64,000 nt of DNA from Phytophthora hibernalis (Eukaryota > Oomycota > Peronosporomycetes > Peronosporales > Peronosporaceae): NCBI GenBank assembly GCA_012656075.1, contig JAAKBF010000221.1, forward strand, positions 620,001-684,000, given 5' to 3'. The translations under genes and the position numbers were made by a program. Under the pieces are notes generated by a model, which saw nothing but the letters and a program-made list of their open reading frames with translations, did not search any database and was not told the origin of the DNA. Below, one piece after another: positions 23,706 through 35,382 of the stretch. Position 1 is the stretch's first letter. Each line of letters begins with the position of its first letter.

Positions 23706-25446
23706 CCCCCGCGCCCTACTGGCGGGAAGCGCGACGCGACTGGGGTAGCGGTCGCAAGCCCGCTGGTGCAGACGACCACGGAGGTCAAAAGCGTCCACGG
23801 CGTCTGGGCAGTCCTGCCGGAGCGGCACTTCAAACTCCCATGAGTTGTGCGAGTGGGTCTCCCGCGCCACTTTACGATATACTGATTATGTCCACGGTAG
23901 CAACGCTTCGCTAGAATACGCTCCACATGATAGTGGAGCACACCCAGCTCGTCAAGCAGCGCCGGTGGCGGACGTTTTGGGGCGGTGATGGCACCGCCAA
24001 CTCAGGGGCGCTCCGACAGTATGTGAACGAGATCGTTTACTGCGCGCGCGACTCCGCGAGGAGGCGACCGATCGTGCCCAACTGTGAGATGCGCTGGCGC
24101 GGCTCAATGAGCGAATGGACTGGGTGTGCCTTCCACAGTCGGTCTCTGACCGACTTGTGGAGCTCGAGCATCGCTTGTCTGCGTCTGAGACGTCCATGCA
24201 GCAGCAAGTGGAGGACTTAGCTGAACTGGAGCGGAGCCTTGCTGGTTTGCAGGGTCAGGTAAATACGCTGACCAGGCTGTTGCAGGAAACTTCGGGCGGA
24301 CGCCCCGAGCCAACGCCTCAGCGTTTACCTCCGCCGGGTTTCGATACGGCTTGAGTAAGCCAACGTAAAACGTCGGGTGCGTTCGCATCTTCTTCGGAAG
24401 ATTAAGTGTATACGCTAGACCCCGTTTGACATCGAAAGGCACGATGAATCTTGGACTCAGCTTCGTCTTGAAGACTGCAGACACTGCATGTGTAGGTAGG
24501 TTCTTTGCATTTAATAAAATCAGGTCGCCGACCTCAAAGCTTTCAACATTGCCTCTGCCTTTAGCATATGCATGTTACTTTTGCATGTCTTGGCTCTCAG
24601 CCATAGTGCCTCGGACATGTCGTAAGACACTAAGTCGTGTTGACACAAAGGCGTCAACCTGACGTCGAACTTTAGCAGGGCTGACTTCAGCAAGCCGCTC
24701 GGCTAACCCTCCCCACCAAGCCCTGAACCGCGGAGTCGCGGCGTGAGCGGGCCGCGCGGGTTGGTTAAGCCGTTCACGTAGAACGGTGTATAGCCGGTGG
24801 AAGCATGTACCGCATTATTCAATGCAAACTCAACTAGTGGAAGCATAGCGCTCCAGTTCTTAGGTGTTTCAGGACACATGCTGCGGAGGATATCCTCGAC
24901 AACGCGATTAGCGCGTTCCATTTGACCGTCGGTCTGGGGGTGGTCCGCGGTGGAAATGTCTAACCTGGTCTCCAGCACCTTGAAGACGGACGACCGAAAC
25001 TTCCTGGGGTCTCGTTCCGAGACAATTTCCTCCGGCAGCCCGTGCTGACGGAAAATACGATCGAGAAAGTTCGTAGCCGTGCCTTCTCCTGTAATGGAGT
25101 CCGGCACAGTCGCTAGATGAGCCATCTTGCTCGGACGGTCAACAATGATCACGATGCCGGTGTTGCCCGCCGAGTCCTTCGGCAGGCCAAACACGAAATC
25201 CATACTCATGGATTGCCTGCATCCCGTAGGGACAGGCAAACTTGCTAGTGGCGCCGAGACGGCTTTACACATTGACACGTCCCACACGTGCACGTACGTG
25301 CTTGTCCACTTATAAAGCTTGGTCCACCAATACTGTGTGCACACAGAGCTATAAGCCTTCTCACGACCGAGATGGCCGGCCACAGGCGTGTCATGAGCCT
25401 CATAGAGGATACGATACTTTAAGTCCTCGTCATGAGGAACGACCAC
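23688..25446 (-). pseudogene. Gypsy integrase with C-terminal chromodomain, frameshifted
   Basis: Integrase of the LTR element. The stretch from 25446 has a degenerate zinc-binding part (AHDTPVAGHLGREKAYSSV, QYWWTKLYKW). The catalytic core has MSMDFVFGLPKDSAGNTGIV, DRIFRQHGLPEEIVSERDP and TADHPQTDGQMERANRVVED, which carry the D-D-E positions. A following part reads KLSPRFIVPFDVKRGLAYTL and FYVGLLKPYR. The chromodomain at about 23700-23940 has HVERILAKRCYRGHNQYIVK and RTHSWEFEVPL. The part between 24484 and 24703 is out of frame. The chromodomain likely targets integration to marked chromatin, as in other chromoviruses. Confidence 0.75.
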
Positions 25447-25537
25447 GCGTGATGTATCTGCCGCACCCGTGCTGTAATACAGCAGGCCGTCAACGAGTGT
25501 GTACCAATGCAGCCTAGCGCTTAAGCGCGACGAAATT

Positions 25538-27198
25538 TTATGTCCGAGTCTTTACTTTAAACTCGTTGCTCCTAAGAGCGTGTAGTAGTGCCACGCACAT
25601 GTCGTCGCTGGCATACCTTGCCCTGATTAAGTCTGGTACAGACGAGGTCACTGTCATGACATAGGCTAGCTCGTAATCTGGCATGCGTGATAGCGCATCA
25701 GCCAAAGCGTTATGCTTTACTGGCTTATACTTCACCTCGAAGATATATTCAGCAAAAAGGACAGCCATCGGGCCATCCTCTGCGAGAGGTGAGGCGACTG
25801 GGTCGCAGTGCGCAAAGACGATCAGTAAAAATCACAAACGGCTTGGAGCCGAGCAGGTGAACCCTGAACTTAACAAGAACGTACTTCATCGCAAGTAGCT
25901 CCTTGTCATGAACTGGATAGTTCTTCTCTGCAGCCTTGAGCTGGCGAGATTCAAACGCGATCACGCGGTCTCGCCCCTCGGCGTCTGTCTGCAGCAGTGC
26001 ACAGTCGATGGCAAAGTCCGACGCATCGCAGACGACACCGAATGGTTGATCAGGGTCCGGCAACGCCAGGATAGGTGCGTGAAGGAGGCTCTCCTTGACT
26101 GCCGCAAAGGCCTCTTGATGATCAGTGTCCCAGCACCATTCCGCATTCTTCTTAAGGAGATTCGACAAAGGTCGAACCATATCAGCGTAGTTTTCGCTGT
26201 ACTTGTGCAAGTAGTTGGCGAGACCCAACCACTTTCGCAAGTCATTTATGGTTCTTACGAACCGGCCAGTCCACGATGGCCTTGACCTCAGCGGGATCCG
26301 CACGAAGGCCTCGCTTGCCGATGAAGCACCCTAAGAAGGAATTTCTTCCGCACCGAAGACACACGTGTCTGCGTTGGCATACAACTTATTAGTGCGCATG
26401 TACTCGAGCACTGCTCGAAGGTGGTCGATATGATTTTCCACATCCGGCTTTCCGTGCTCCACATGACGAAGATAAAGATGTCATCGAAGTACGTGTGTGC
26501 GTACGCCCGATGTGGCCTAAAAAGCTGCGTCACAAGACGATTGAACGTCGCTGGAGCGTTCGACAGCCCTTGGGGCATTACCAACCACTCCGTAGCATAC
26601 CGCTCGGAGTACTGACAGCCGTCAGCGGGACTTCGCTCGTCTGCATGCAGATGATAATAGCCATCGACCAAGTCAAGCGCGTTGTACATCGGACATCCAA
26701 CTGCAGAACATCATTTCGAGGGATCGGTGTTTGTGCCGGAATGGTGGCTGCATAAAGCTTGTTAAAAGCATGAACGATGCGCCACTTGCCATTCGGCTTT
26801 CTGACACAGAGCGTCGGGGTGGGGTGTGGGGATTTGCTCTCGCGCACCATACCCACCTCGTGCCTCGCACAGAAGAACGCGTCAATGACGTCACACTGCT
26901 CCCGTGGTAAAGGCCACTGCCTCGTCACACAATACCTGGTTCCAGGAACCAGATCAATCTCATGACGTACTCCTCGATCTGGAGGTAGACCCGAGGGTGG
27001 GTCCTTAGAGACAACGTCTTGGTATTCCTTTACCAAGGCATAATACGGATCAGATGTATTCTTCAGGATTGCCGATCCACTACGCGCATTGAGCGCTTTC
27101 TTTGTGACCTCAAGGACAACTGCATCCAGCAGCGACAATGAGTTCAACTCCTCATGTGGTCGTATAACTACCACTTCGGCTAGCTCGCCGGCCTTCAA
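25538..27198 (-). pseudogene. Gypsy reverse transcriptase and RNase H, frameshifted
   Basis: The RT part starts at 27198, with PPDRGVRHEIDLVPGT, then TPTLCVRKPNGKWRIVHAFN, ALDLVDGYYHLHADE, MPQGLSNAPATFNRLVTQLF and the catalytic box YFDDIFIF. RNase H follows: RKWLGLANYLHKYSENYADM, FGVVCDASDFAIDCALLQTD and YPVHDKELLAMKYVLVKFRV. The end of the domain reads VKYKPVKHNALADALSRMP. Frame changes occur near 26690, 26310 and 25770. All catalytic boxes are still present, so the copy decayed by small indels rather than large deletions. Confidence 0.8.
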
Positions 27199-27295
27199 GG
27201 CTCCTCGAACTCGGTAAACGACAGCTCGTCCAGCTCTAACAGGTCGTCTAGAGCGAGCAGCGCCCCGAGGCTGACGTCCTCATCGACATCACCGG

Positions 27296-28350
27296 TCACA
27301 CCATTGACGAGGGTGTATAGTTGTTCGGTATCACCCTAGTCACATTTAATGTCATGACACACGCCTTGCGTCGCGCAGTCGACAGTCGACATCGATGCCT
27401 CCTCCGCGCAGACGGGGTTCGCCTGGAAGAGATGAAGGCGTTGACAGTTACAGATGTCGCCACCTCGTGTTGCCCCGAAGGGGCTTCCATGTCGAAATCG
27501 ACATGCGGTGAGGAGCTGCATGCCTCGCAGGCCCCACCCAGTGGAATATGTGCCACCCCACATGCATCAAGAGGCTCGCCTACATGCCTCGGCTCGCGGC
27601 CGACCACGCCTTTACTGGCATGCAACAGTTCCCTACCGCTGTGGCGATCACTGTTCAACGTATTACGTGCCGTTCCACGTGCTTCAGTGAGATCACACTC
27701 GTGATGCCTCGGCAGACGGCCGACCATGCTCTCCGTGGCATGCAACGAGACGTCGTTATCGCAACGAACGCTGCTCAGCGGATTACGTTCCGCTCCACCA
27801 ACCGTCCTCGAGCTCGGCTCGGAACCGCTGTCCAAGACAGCCTCAGTGTCGACTAATTCAGACACTCCAGTATCTAGGACATTGACCGACTTGGTCCAAT
27901 GCTCACGCCAACAGCGCTTTTGCTTCCTAGTAGAGGTGGGTTCATGACTCGCCAAAGCTCCGCCAGGAGAAAAGCGCGTTGCGCCCAAGGTCTTCGACCT
28001 CCAGTCAATCCATGGCTCATGTCGTTCCAGCCAGGTCATGCGAAGGATGAGATCATACCTCGAATCCAGGTCCAAGACCAGACAGCGTTCGATACTGTCG
28101 AAGTCAAAGAACTTCACACCCAGGTCCGCAGGGATCTTGGGTACTGTGACACAGGTTCCCGTCGCGAGACGGACGGTAATGTACCACTCACACGCACCAC
28201 TAGCGCCTCAGCATACTGCTGACTTCCTTCCACCGTGGAGCGTCGACCATAGTTGCCTGTCGCCCCAGAGTCGATCAAGATCGTCCATGGCTTGGAAAAG
28301 CCCTTAATGGTCGCTTGAACAACTAGCAAGTCTGGATTGCATTCACGCAC
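27296..28350 (-). pseudogene. Gypsy aspartic protease region, frameshifted
   Basis: The protease active site is ILIDSGATGNYGRRS (Asp-Ser-Gly) near 28270. After a frame change at about 28115 the line continues MKFFDFDSIERCLVLDLDSR and YDLILRMTWLERHEPWIDW, the second half of retropepsins of this group. A long spacer rich in His, Glu and Arg with imperfect internal repeats (LHATESMVGRLPRHHECDL versus LHASKGVVGREPRHVGEPL) then leads into RT. Confidence 0.65.
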
Positions 28351-28415
28351 CGTGTTAAAAACACGGTGCTCTGCGGGCTAAGCCTTGCCGTCCTCCTTCT
28401 CCTAGAGGCTCAACA

Positions 28416-29388
28416 TTACTTAGTTCTACCCCAGTAGGCCGCCCCGCGCCTACTGAGTGCTGCCGTTCCCCGCGACGAACCAGAGGACTGGTAAGAAGCG
28501 AAGCTTCTGCTCGATGGAGCTTGACGCTGCTTGCGTAGCGAACACCCTGTCCGTAGGTGTCGGGTGTCACAACATGTGAAACATCTACGGATGGTCATGC
28601 GCTGTTCAGCAGCAAAGAGTTCGGCCTCCTCCTCTTCAGCATAACTGAGATCCATCGGCTGAGGGCCATTCGTCGGGACCGTCGATTTTGCGCTCCATCC
28701 GGAGCGGGTCGACTTAAAATTGAATTCAGCGTTCAACGCCACGTTCACAGCCTCTTCCAAAGGGATAGGGTTAACACGGAAGACTTCCGTTCTGGCCACG
28801 CCAGTCCGGAGACCCTCCATAAAGACAGTCACAGTGACCGCCTCTGGTAGAGGATCGGAAGCCATTCCGGCGATTAGAGTTCGCAACTCCTGGACGAAGT
28901 CCACTAACTCCTTCTCGCCGCAAGAAAGCGTGACTGCACGCGGTACGCCTGAAGAGGCGGCGAGAAGACTCGCGACAGCTGAAGCTTGAGTTGTTCCCAC
29001 GTAGGGAACGCCGCATCGACGGATGCTCCGCACGTAAGTGCCCATTCTCGCGCACGCCCGCTCAGCTGAGAAATTTCCAGCGCCACGCGTGCTGCTCCAT
29101 TTGCAGCATGGCAGATGCCATGTCCATTTCGATTTCACGGATCCAAAGCAGGAGGCTTTCGCCCTGCTCACCTTCAAAGGTCTTGACACTTACCGTAAGT
29201 GGTTTAGGTCGAGAAGACCCGTCCAACATCAGTCTGGACGCCGGAGGCGCCGCCGACGCGGTCATTCTTTGTTGGATGTGGTCCAACAAAGCATTCTCGT
29301 AACTTGAGAAAGCGTCCAGACGCGCGTTAATCGCATCCGGACCTTGCGAAGCAAGATGCGACACGCCCTCAGGGCCCAAAAAGGACAT
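28416..29388 (-). pseudogene. Gypsy gag protein with zinc knuckle, frameshifted
   Basis: Starts MSFLGPEGVSHLASQGPDAI at 29388, about 110 bp inside the 5' LTR. The capsid-like part has LTVSVKTFEGEQGESLLLWI, then after a frame change near 29065 MALEISQLSGRAREWAL and FVQELRTLIAGMASDPLP. The C-terminal part has the nucleocapsid-like RRCFTCCDTRHLRTGCSLRK, a C-x2/3-C knuckle with irregular spacing. Overlapping frames are needed in the region 28900-29090. Confidence 0.65.
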
Positions 29389-29499
29389 TAGCTTTTAAGC
29401 CCGTCCTGTGGGTTTGGGGGAAGTTGGCAAACTGGTCCATCCTCACAGAGGGTCAGTCTTTCAGACTCAGGTGTAAGCTTGACTACAAGTGCTACCAAG

Positions 29500-29890
29500 T
29501 GCAGCGGGGCTGCCGTAGCCTTTAGTGTCAGAGGTAGACGTAGACTCAGCGAGTCTGTTAGTATTACTGTTGAGAACCTTGTTCTATCCGAGAACAAGTC
29601 AGGCCTGTGAGATATCCGATCTCTGGGCCTCAAGAGTCGATGAAGTCTTAACCCAAGACTTATGACCTCTTCGTTGCTAAACGTAAACTGTATTCTTGTT
29701 CTTACCTGCGGCCAAGCCACCTACGGTGTAAATGTATAAGCTTCACTATCTAGCATAGTGAAGCTAAGCTATACAACCAGTGGTTGTGAAGCTTTCTACT
29801 GATTTCTAAGCAACTATCCAGTACTGAGTAATGCTTTATTAATAGGGAGAGGAAGGTGGGTACACCGTAACATACATGAAACCTGTTACC
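29500..29890 (-). repeat. 5' LTR of the Gypsy element
   Basis: A copy of the 22065-22447 LTR. On the minus strand it ends CCCCGCTGCA. TGGTAGCACTTG follows two bases later and loosely resembles the common initiator-Met tRNA primer site, so the primer match is unproven. No matching target duplication was seen around the element. Confidence 0.75.
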
Positions 29891-30016
29891 GACTTCCATG
29901 GTCACCCAAGTACATGGTACAGTGTACCCACCCAAAAGCCCATCTTCATGTGGGTACAAAATTACTGTAATAAAGCTGATAAAGTACAATTTTTATGAAG
30001 CGTCGTGTTTCTATTT

Positions 30017-30600
30017 TTAAGCATCCATATCGTCATCAGACTCAACCACACCAAATTCCCTGTCAAGAGCACATTGGCGCTCAAGCAGACTGATCAGGTC
30101 GGCAGATACTACATCGCTATCATTTACTAAGTCGCCATAGCATTTTGTGTACCCACTGATAATCACGTCGCTCGTGAGGCCATTCCAAGCCTCGCGAATC
30201 CACATGGACATGATGATGCGATCAGGAGCCTTCATCGTGAACGGTGTACCCGCTTCGTGAGTACGTAACTGCTCGCTTAGGCTAGCTACCCAGCAAGCCC
30301 GCAGACGTGCCTTGAATGGCCGATTCCACGCGACGTCTGCAGGCTGGCTGACTGAAGTAGCACTAGGCTGTACCTTGAGTAATACGACGTTGATCGATTA
30401 GGCACAACTAGCTTTTGCTCAGCCTCAGGTGACAATGCCGTACCTACACCACTTGGTCTTGCCTTCTTCTTGTCTGATCCCTTTTTCTTCTTGCACAGTG
30501 CTTCCAGTTTCGCTCTGTTGCGGAGCCACGACTCAACCAGCTTTCTCCGGGAGGTGTAGGCGGTAGGGATTAGGTCTGGAAAGAACTCCCGTATCGCTAT
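30017..30600 (-). pseudogene. pogo/Tigger-like DDE transposase, C-terminal fragment
   Basis: The minus strand reads QPADVAWNRPFKARLRACWV, then TPFTMKAPDRIIMSMWIREA and LTSDVIISGYTKCYGDLVND, ending VVESDDDMDA at 30017. QPADV-W-PFK is a hallmark of the late DDE part of pogo-type transposases. Upstream (30400-30600), fragments of a basic HTH-like region (PNPYRLHLPEKAG) suggest an internal deletion that removed most of the catalytic core. It lies 126 bp from the Gypsy 5' LTR. Confidence 0.6.
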
Positions 30601-30948
30601 AGGCGACCGTAATAAGCCAAGGAAGTCGGCACAGTATCAATGGTGAAATACCTAACCACTTCCGAAACGGGTGGGCAGGACATTTGAAAATACGGAAACA
30701 CTTGAGTCCAGGATTATAGCCACAATATTTTAAAGATTATACCAGGACTATCAGCAGGGCTTTGCCATGACCCGTAAAATATGATAATTTACTTTCAAAG
30801 GTGGAAGAAACCAACTGCTCATTTATAAAAACGCCAGGAACCGACCGGAGGAAGCGTCGCGCGAAGGCGCACTCAGGACCAGGCACGTGGAAGCACTCGC
30901 CCCCCCGCGCCGACAGCATCGCCAGACGCACGCGGAGCTCGCCCAGAG
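30601..30948. other. Gap between the pogo fragment and the MULE, nothing recognised
   Basis: No supported ORF or RNA. It may hold the left terminal inverted repeat of the MULE, but I could not match it to the right flank near 35150-35290. Confidence 0.3.
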
Positions 30949-33760
30949 TTGCACGTGATCCCACTCGCTGATAGAGAAACGCGCGATACCTCCGAAGTTA
31001 TGGAGGACGTTGTGAGTCGCGTCACTGAGGAAGAAGCTGGCGAGGGCGCACGGGAAGGTAAGGACGACGGATCTGCTGATAAGGAATGCGCCGATGAAGA
31101 GCATGCTGCAGAGGAGGACATCGTTGGAGAGGGATCGGACGAGGATATCGCGGAGGACGAAGAGGCCGAGAAGGGAGGCGAGACAGACGAACCATCCGTT
31201 AATGACGACGAAGAAGACCCTGATGCAGAGATCAGGAAGGATCTGAAGCTGAAGGGAACGTCGCTTCTGCCAGCGATGCAACAAATCCTGGATCAGGCCG
31301 TTCGATCCAGGATTCGGACCAGGATTCTGAAGATATTGTGGAACCTGGTGCGACAGCCGACGCAGACCACGTTTACGTCGTGGCTCCGCAGAAGTGGCAC
31401 TCGGATTGGGGTTCGTGGATGAAGTAATCCGCCGAGTACTGCGAGAACACCATGCAGGTGATACCCGTACTGGAAACCGTGGGGCGCGCGGAGCGCATTA
31501 GACGCCTAAAGAAGACGAAGAAAGGGCAAGACGAATCTGTGCTGGTGCCAGAGGGCTTCGATCCGTATCAGCGGACATACATATGTACACACGGGTGGCC
31601 ACAGAGGAAGCCTCGTGGGAGAGGCAAGCGCCCACGAGTCGTGGGCGTCGTGGACCACGACAGCACATCCGGCTGACGGACTGTCCATTTCGATTTGTGG
31701 TCCAGTGGCAGCAGCACAAGGACGAGTGGAAGTTGGGGGTCAAGCTCGGCACATTCTACCACAATCACCACGTCACAAGCGAGACGTACACCACGTACCC
31801 ATGCGCCCGTGGGGTGACAAACGTCGTGGTTGATGCAAGGGTCGAAGGGATGCTTGCTGTCGGCGCTAAACGTTCGAAGATCTACGATTACTTGCTGAAG
31901 CATGACCAAAACGTGATAAAGGCAGACGTGGATAATTTGGTGCAAGAATATTCTTCGAGTGTGGCTACGGTGGACGACAACGAGGCTACAGCTGCTGAAG
32001 TGGGTGCGTTGGCTGCTGCCGATTCTTCGAATTGTACAAGCATTGCCGAAACTGAGAGCGGCGAAACTGGAGTTATCTCGCTGGCCACTGCATTCGTGCG
32101 CCTGACGTTTAGTCGCTTCGGCGAAGTCTTGTTGGTGGACTGCAGCCACAAAACAAACCAGTACGTGTAACTCTGTATGGCCAGGATTTGTACAGGATTA
32201 AACAAGGATTAATGAAGTATTTGTTGAATCGTTTAGGTACAAATACCAACTCCTGACCTTTATGGTAATGAATGAGTTTGGGGAAGGTGTCGCTGTTCAG
32301 CATTCGCTTTTGAAGCAAACGGTGACTGGCACATGGACCGCGCTATCGAACATTTTAAGAGGGCTCACCCTGATGGTCTTAGAATGCTTCGCGTAATCGT
32401 GATTAGCAAGGATATGAACGAAGTGCGCGTCTTGCAGGTTCACTTCCTAAAGCACGCATATTGATTTACCCCTTCCATACCTTAAAGAGAAGCGGTCTAA
32501 GTCTCAATTTGGCAAAATCTCGGCCGACGATGCTTCCCAAATTGATGCGGCGGTGCACAAGATGGTCTACGCGGCCAGTCAAGATGAATATGGTAGCAGA
32601 CGGACCTCGTTGCGACGTCTCTGCTCGCGGATCGGAGTCACAGAATTTTGCAATTACTTCACTCGCAACTGGGATTCGTGTCAGGAGATGTGGAGCATGC
32701 ACCTCCCGCTAAATTGCCACACTTCAAGAACCATACCAATAGCCGTTTGGAGAGCTTCTTCGGGAAGCTGAAGGACGTCATCAACAGCAGTATGAGTATG
32801 GCACAATGTGTGGAGGCCCTGGTTGCCTGTGATCGGCGCACTGAAAAGGACTACAAGTATCGTCTTTCGAGAATTGGGCGTTTCGTGAACACAAACTACG
32901 ACGAGCAAATGGCGAATGTGCTGAGATTTACGGCTCACTATGTGGCAGAGCAAATCGAGCCTCAATAAGCTGTTGGATTATCGAAGGCGTCTATCTACAT
33001 CTACGAGCTTCAAGCTGAAGAATATGGCGAAGTGGTGGTGCGCGGCAGAACCAGTACTCATCGACTTAGTTTGATCGACTGGGCGTGTGATTGTCCTTTC
33101 GCTCGGTCCATGAGGCTGCCCTGCTGCCATGCAATAGCTTTCCGTAAGCATGTGCGCGTCGCTGGACCAGTCATAGCATGGAGCCGTATCGATGAGCGGT
33201 GAACCACTGTATTGTTGATGTGCAGGATTGTTCCATTCTAACAGGATTTTTACATGTATGTTTAGGTGGACCAGTCCTGTGGCGACGCTGAAGCCAGTGC
33301 GGTAACTGCAGTACGAAGCATTCGATGAAGAGGAGGCTATCAAGAAAAGGAAGAAGCCACGAACACAGGCTGAACGATATAGGGAGGCCGTCAGGGCAAC
33401 TCACCTGATCGCTTCAGAGTTGGCAGATGCGGACAACGATGCCGAATTTGAGGATATGCTTCGTTTCCTGATGACGCAATGGAGAAACGTTCGTCAAAAG
33501 ATGAAAACGCCGGGCGCCGAGGTTCGCGAGACCCCCCAGTGCAGTCGAACCTGAAAATATCGAAGAAGGTAGTGGAGGCGACAGGGACGAGCCTCGCGTA
33601 TGTGAAGGCAACGAGGAAGAGACCAAGGAGTCGCGTCCTGTTGACACAGCTTCCACCAAAATGAAGATTCGAATCAACCCGAAGGCGCGTAAAGTTGGGC
33701 GCCCACAAAAGCATAAAAGCGAGGGCCGCCAGCGAGATGGCCGACCGTAAATGGTACAAG
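30949..33760 (+). pseudogene. MULE transposase: FAR1-like zinc finger, DDE core, SWIM finger (frameshifted)
   Basis: Encodes a Mutator-like transposase. An acidic N-terminus leads to a FAR1-type DNA-binding part (YICTHGWPQRKPRGRGKRPR, then HIRLTDCPFRFVVQWQ, ending GTFYHNHHVTSE). The DDE core has Asp in EVLLVDCSHKTNQ, Asp in VIVISKDMNEVRVLQVHF and Glu in NHTNSRLESFFGKLKD. A host-type intron (32161-32236) joins HKTNQ to YKYQLLTFMVMNEFGEG. The SWIM finger is SLIDWACDCPFARSMRLPCC then HAIAFRK. A tail motif, KMKIRINPKARKVGRPQKHK, is typical of the family. Frame changes at about 31310, 31420, 31610, 32330, 32450, 32690, 33000, 33300 and 33500 prevent expression as read. Stops occur only at such shifts. 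Confidence 0.75.
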
Positions 33761-34793
33761 GCAGCCGAAGATGGTCGTGCTAAAGCTGGTTAAGACACTC
33801 TCAGAGCTTTGTTGGAATCACTGGATCGTAAGAAGCCCGGGCTGATGGAAACGCAGTGCCGCTTGTCTGGGGTACTCGTTAAATACGCCCAATCAAACGA
33901 CAAGAAACCGGTCTTCCGAAAAATGAGGAATCCTGTATTAATCCTGGACCCTTTCTTCATACGGCCAGCGAAGCTGCTGGATCGTTGCATGAAGCTTCTC
34001 CCTATAACGAACACGCCACTGAATCCCGTGCGTCTTGATGATGATAATGGAGCGCCTGCACCACAAGGGAGCGTAATCGAAGTCGTCCAGATTAAGGACG
34101 TGGGTTCCTTCTCCAGACAACAGATGAGGTCTTCAAGCGTGTCGAGGTCCTGAAGGATACAGTTCAACTAGGACTTGACGCGCACAAATGGCTCGTTGAA
34201 GAAGCACTTCCTGCGCTCCCAGCCGAATACCATGGTCAAGCCCAAGAAGTTGCTGATCAAGTTCTTGCCGCGTACACATTGATGCAGATTGCGTGGCTGG
34301 ACAATATGGCAGACTACGTGTACTCGATGCTGTATAGGGTGATTCCCCCAGCATGGCTCACCGACGCGTCTATCCGGGGATTGTGCCGACCGACTAGTGG
34401 CCGACTACCCGTCATGCCGTTTTTCTGGGATACAAGACGCGGCTACCACAACGTCGCGCGCGCTTACCCGGAGAGAAGATGACCGCAAGTGAGCTCCTAG
34501 TGCGCATCGTTGGTCAAACGAGAGAAACTGGAGTGGAGACAGTGTTTTTGCCTCTCAACTTTCACAACGCACAACTGGTGCTGTATTGTGGAGAAGGTTA
34601 TGGCGAAGAGGATCTTCTACTACGACCCGCTCAACCAGCAGCCATATATGCGGACCGCCAAGGCTGTAGCCATCTCGATGAAACACGGTGGCCTAAACGA
34701 CTACGATGTCGTGTCGCAGAATAACCCCATCCAGTTCGACCAGTTCAGCTGTGGCGTCTTCGTGTGCTGGTGATAAATTTGCTTCAGCAGGGT
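33761..34793 (+). pseudogene. C48 (Ulp1-like) cysteine protease domain collinear with the MULE transposase
   Basis: Directly after the GRPQKHK tail, one added base joins AEDGRAKAG to DTLRALLESLDRKKPGLMET. A helical linker follows (MRNPVLILDPFFIRPAKLLD, VLKDTVQLGLDAHKWLVEEA, AYTLMQIAWLDNMADYVYSM). The protease core follows: VFLPLNFHNAHWCCIVEK with the catalytic His, RIFYYDPLNQQPYMRTAKAV with the Asp, and IQFDQFSCGVFVCW with the Gln and Cys. So the full C48 triad is encoded, though in three frames. Plant MULEs of the Kaonashi group also carry Ulp1-like genes, but here the two look like one polyprotein. Confidence 0.65.
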
Positions 34794-35141
34794 TTGTCAG
34801 AGCGTGAAATTAAAGCTGTAATTCCAGTCGGTGGACCACGTATTAAACGGCTAAGAGATATGGTTAAGTTCGGCGTAGAGGGTTTTCACACGCGACAGCC
34901 AGCAGCTCAACACTCACACGCTTTCACTAAACAGGACATTGAAACCTTTAAACTCCACTGTTCGACTTGGATTTTGGAGGACGGATTTCCGTGCGCTCAT
35001 CGTCGGCCCAGGCAATACTTCACCGAGCCGAGCTTACCGGGGGCTGTCGTACATGCACGTTACGTTGATGATGTTCAGCGAGCGGACCCCGAAGCTCGTA
35101 CGATGAGTTATTCAAGATTCACTCAGTATGTGCGGGTTTAA
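34794..35141 (+). pseudogene. C-terminal extension of the MULE-Ulp1 reading line, unknown
   Basis: Open from the protease end (INLLQQGLSEREIKAVIPV) through KRLRDMVKFGVEG to DIETFKLHCSTWILEDGFPC and YVDDVQRADPEARTMSYS, stopping at 35141. No family is recognised. It could finish the protease fold, or be the start of another TE gene. Confidence 0.35.
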
Positions 35142-35382
35142 ACCGGAACCCCAAACCGGTCGCTACCTCAAAGGTTTCACTTTGCAAGTCAACATGTTAC
35201 CCTGTCCGATACTAAACGACCCAGTCATGACCTATACTCGCTCGACTGCCTATGACGTAGCCAATACGGTATGAATATTTTTTACCGGTTGTTGTGGGTC
35301 CGGATGGGACACCGGGGTCCCACCAGTTTCATATATAATACCAAAACCCAAAAATATTTACAGTACCTGTATCCTGATTGTG
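35142..35382. promoter_or_regulatory. Likely promoter region of the PhyH gene
   Basis: Between the MULE line and the next gene. It contains a TATA-like TATATAATA at about 35330, some 50 bp before the ATG, and ACCGGT-rich bits. The function is inferred from position. Confidence 0.3.

Larger units (their letters stand above)
22065..29890 (-). mobile_element. Ty3/Gypsy LTR retrotransposon with chromodomain (chromovirus type), inactive copy
   Basis: A full-length element of about 7.8 kb on the minus strand: 5' LTR 29500-29890, gag, protease, RT-RNase H, integrase, chromodomain, and 3' LTR 22065-22447. The two LTRs are clearly homologous but differ at well over ten visible sites, including an indel in the GAGTACTGCTTTA region. 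Every coding part carries frameshifts, so the copy is old and defective. The order RT-RH-IN places it in Gypsy. A plus-strand ORF lies between integrase and the 3' LTR. Confidence 0.85.

Noticed and set aside
30823..31284. 153-codon minus-strand ORF opposite the MULE start
   Set aside because: Mirror of an acidic Glu/Asp-rich coding stretch on the plus strand, giving Leu/Ser/Phe-rich nonsense.
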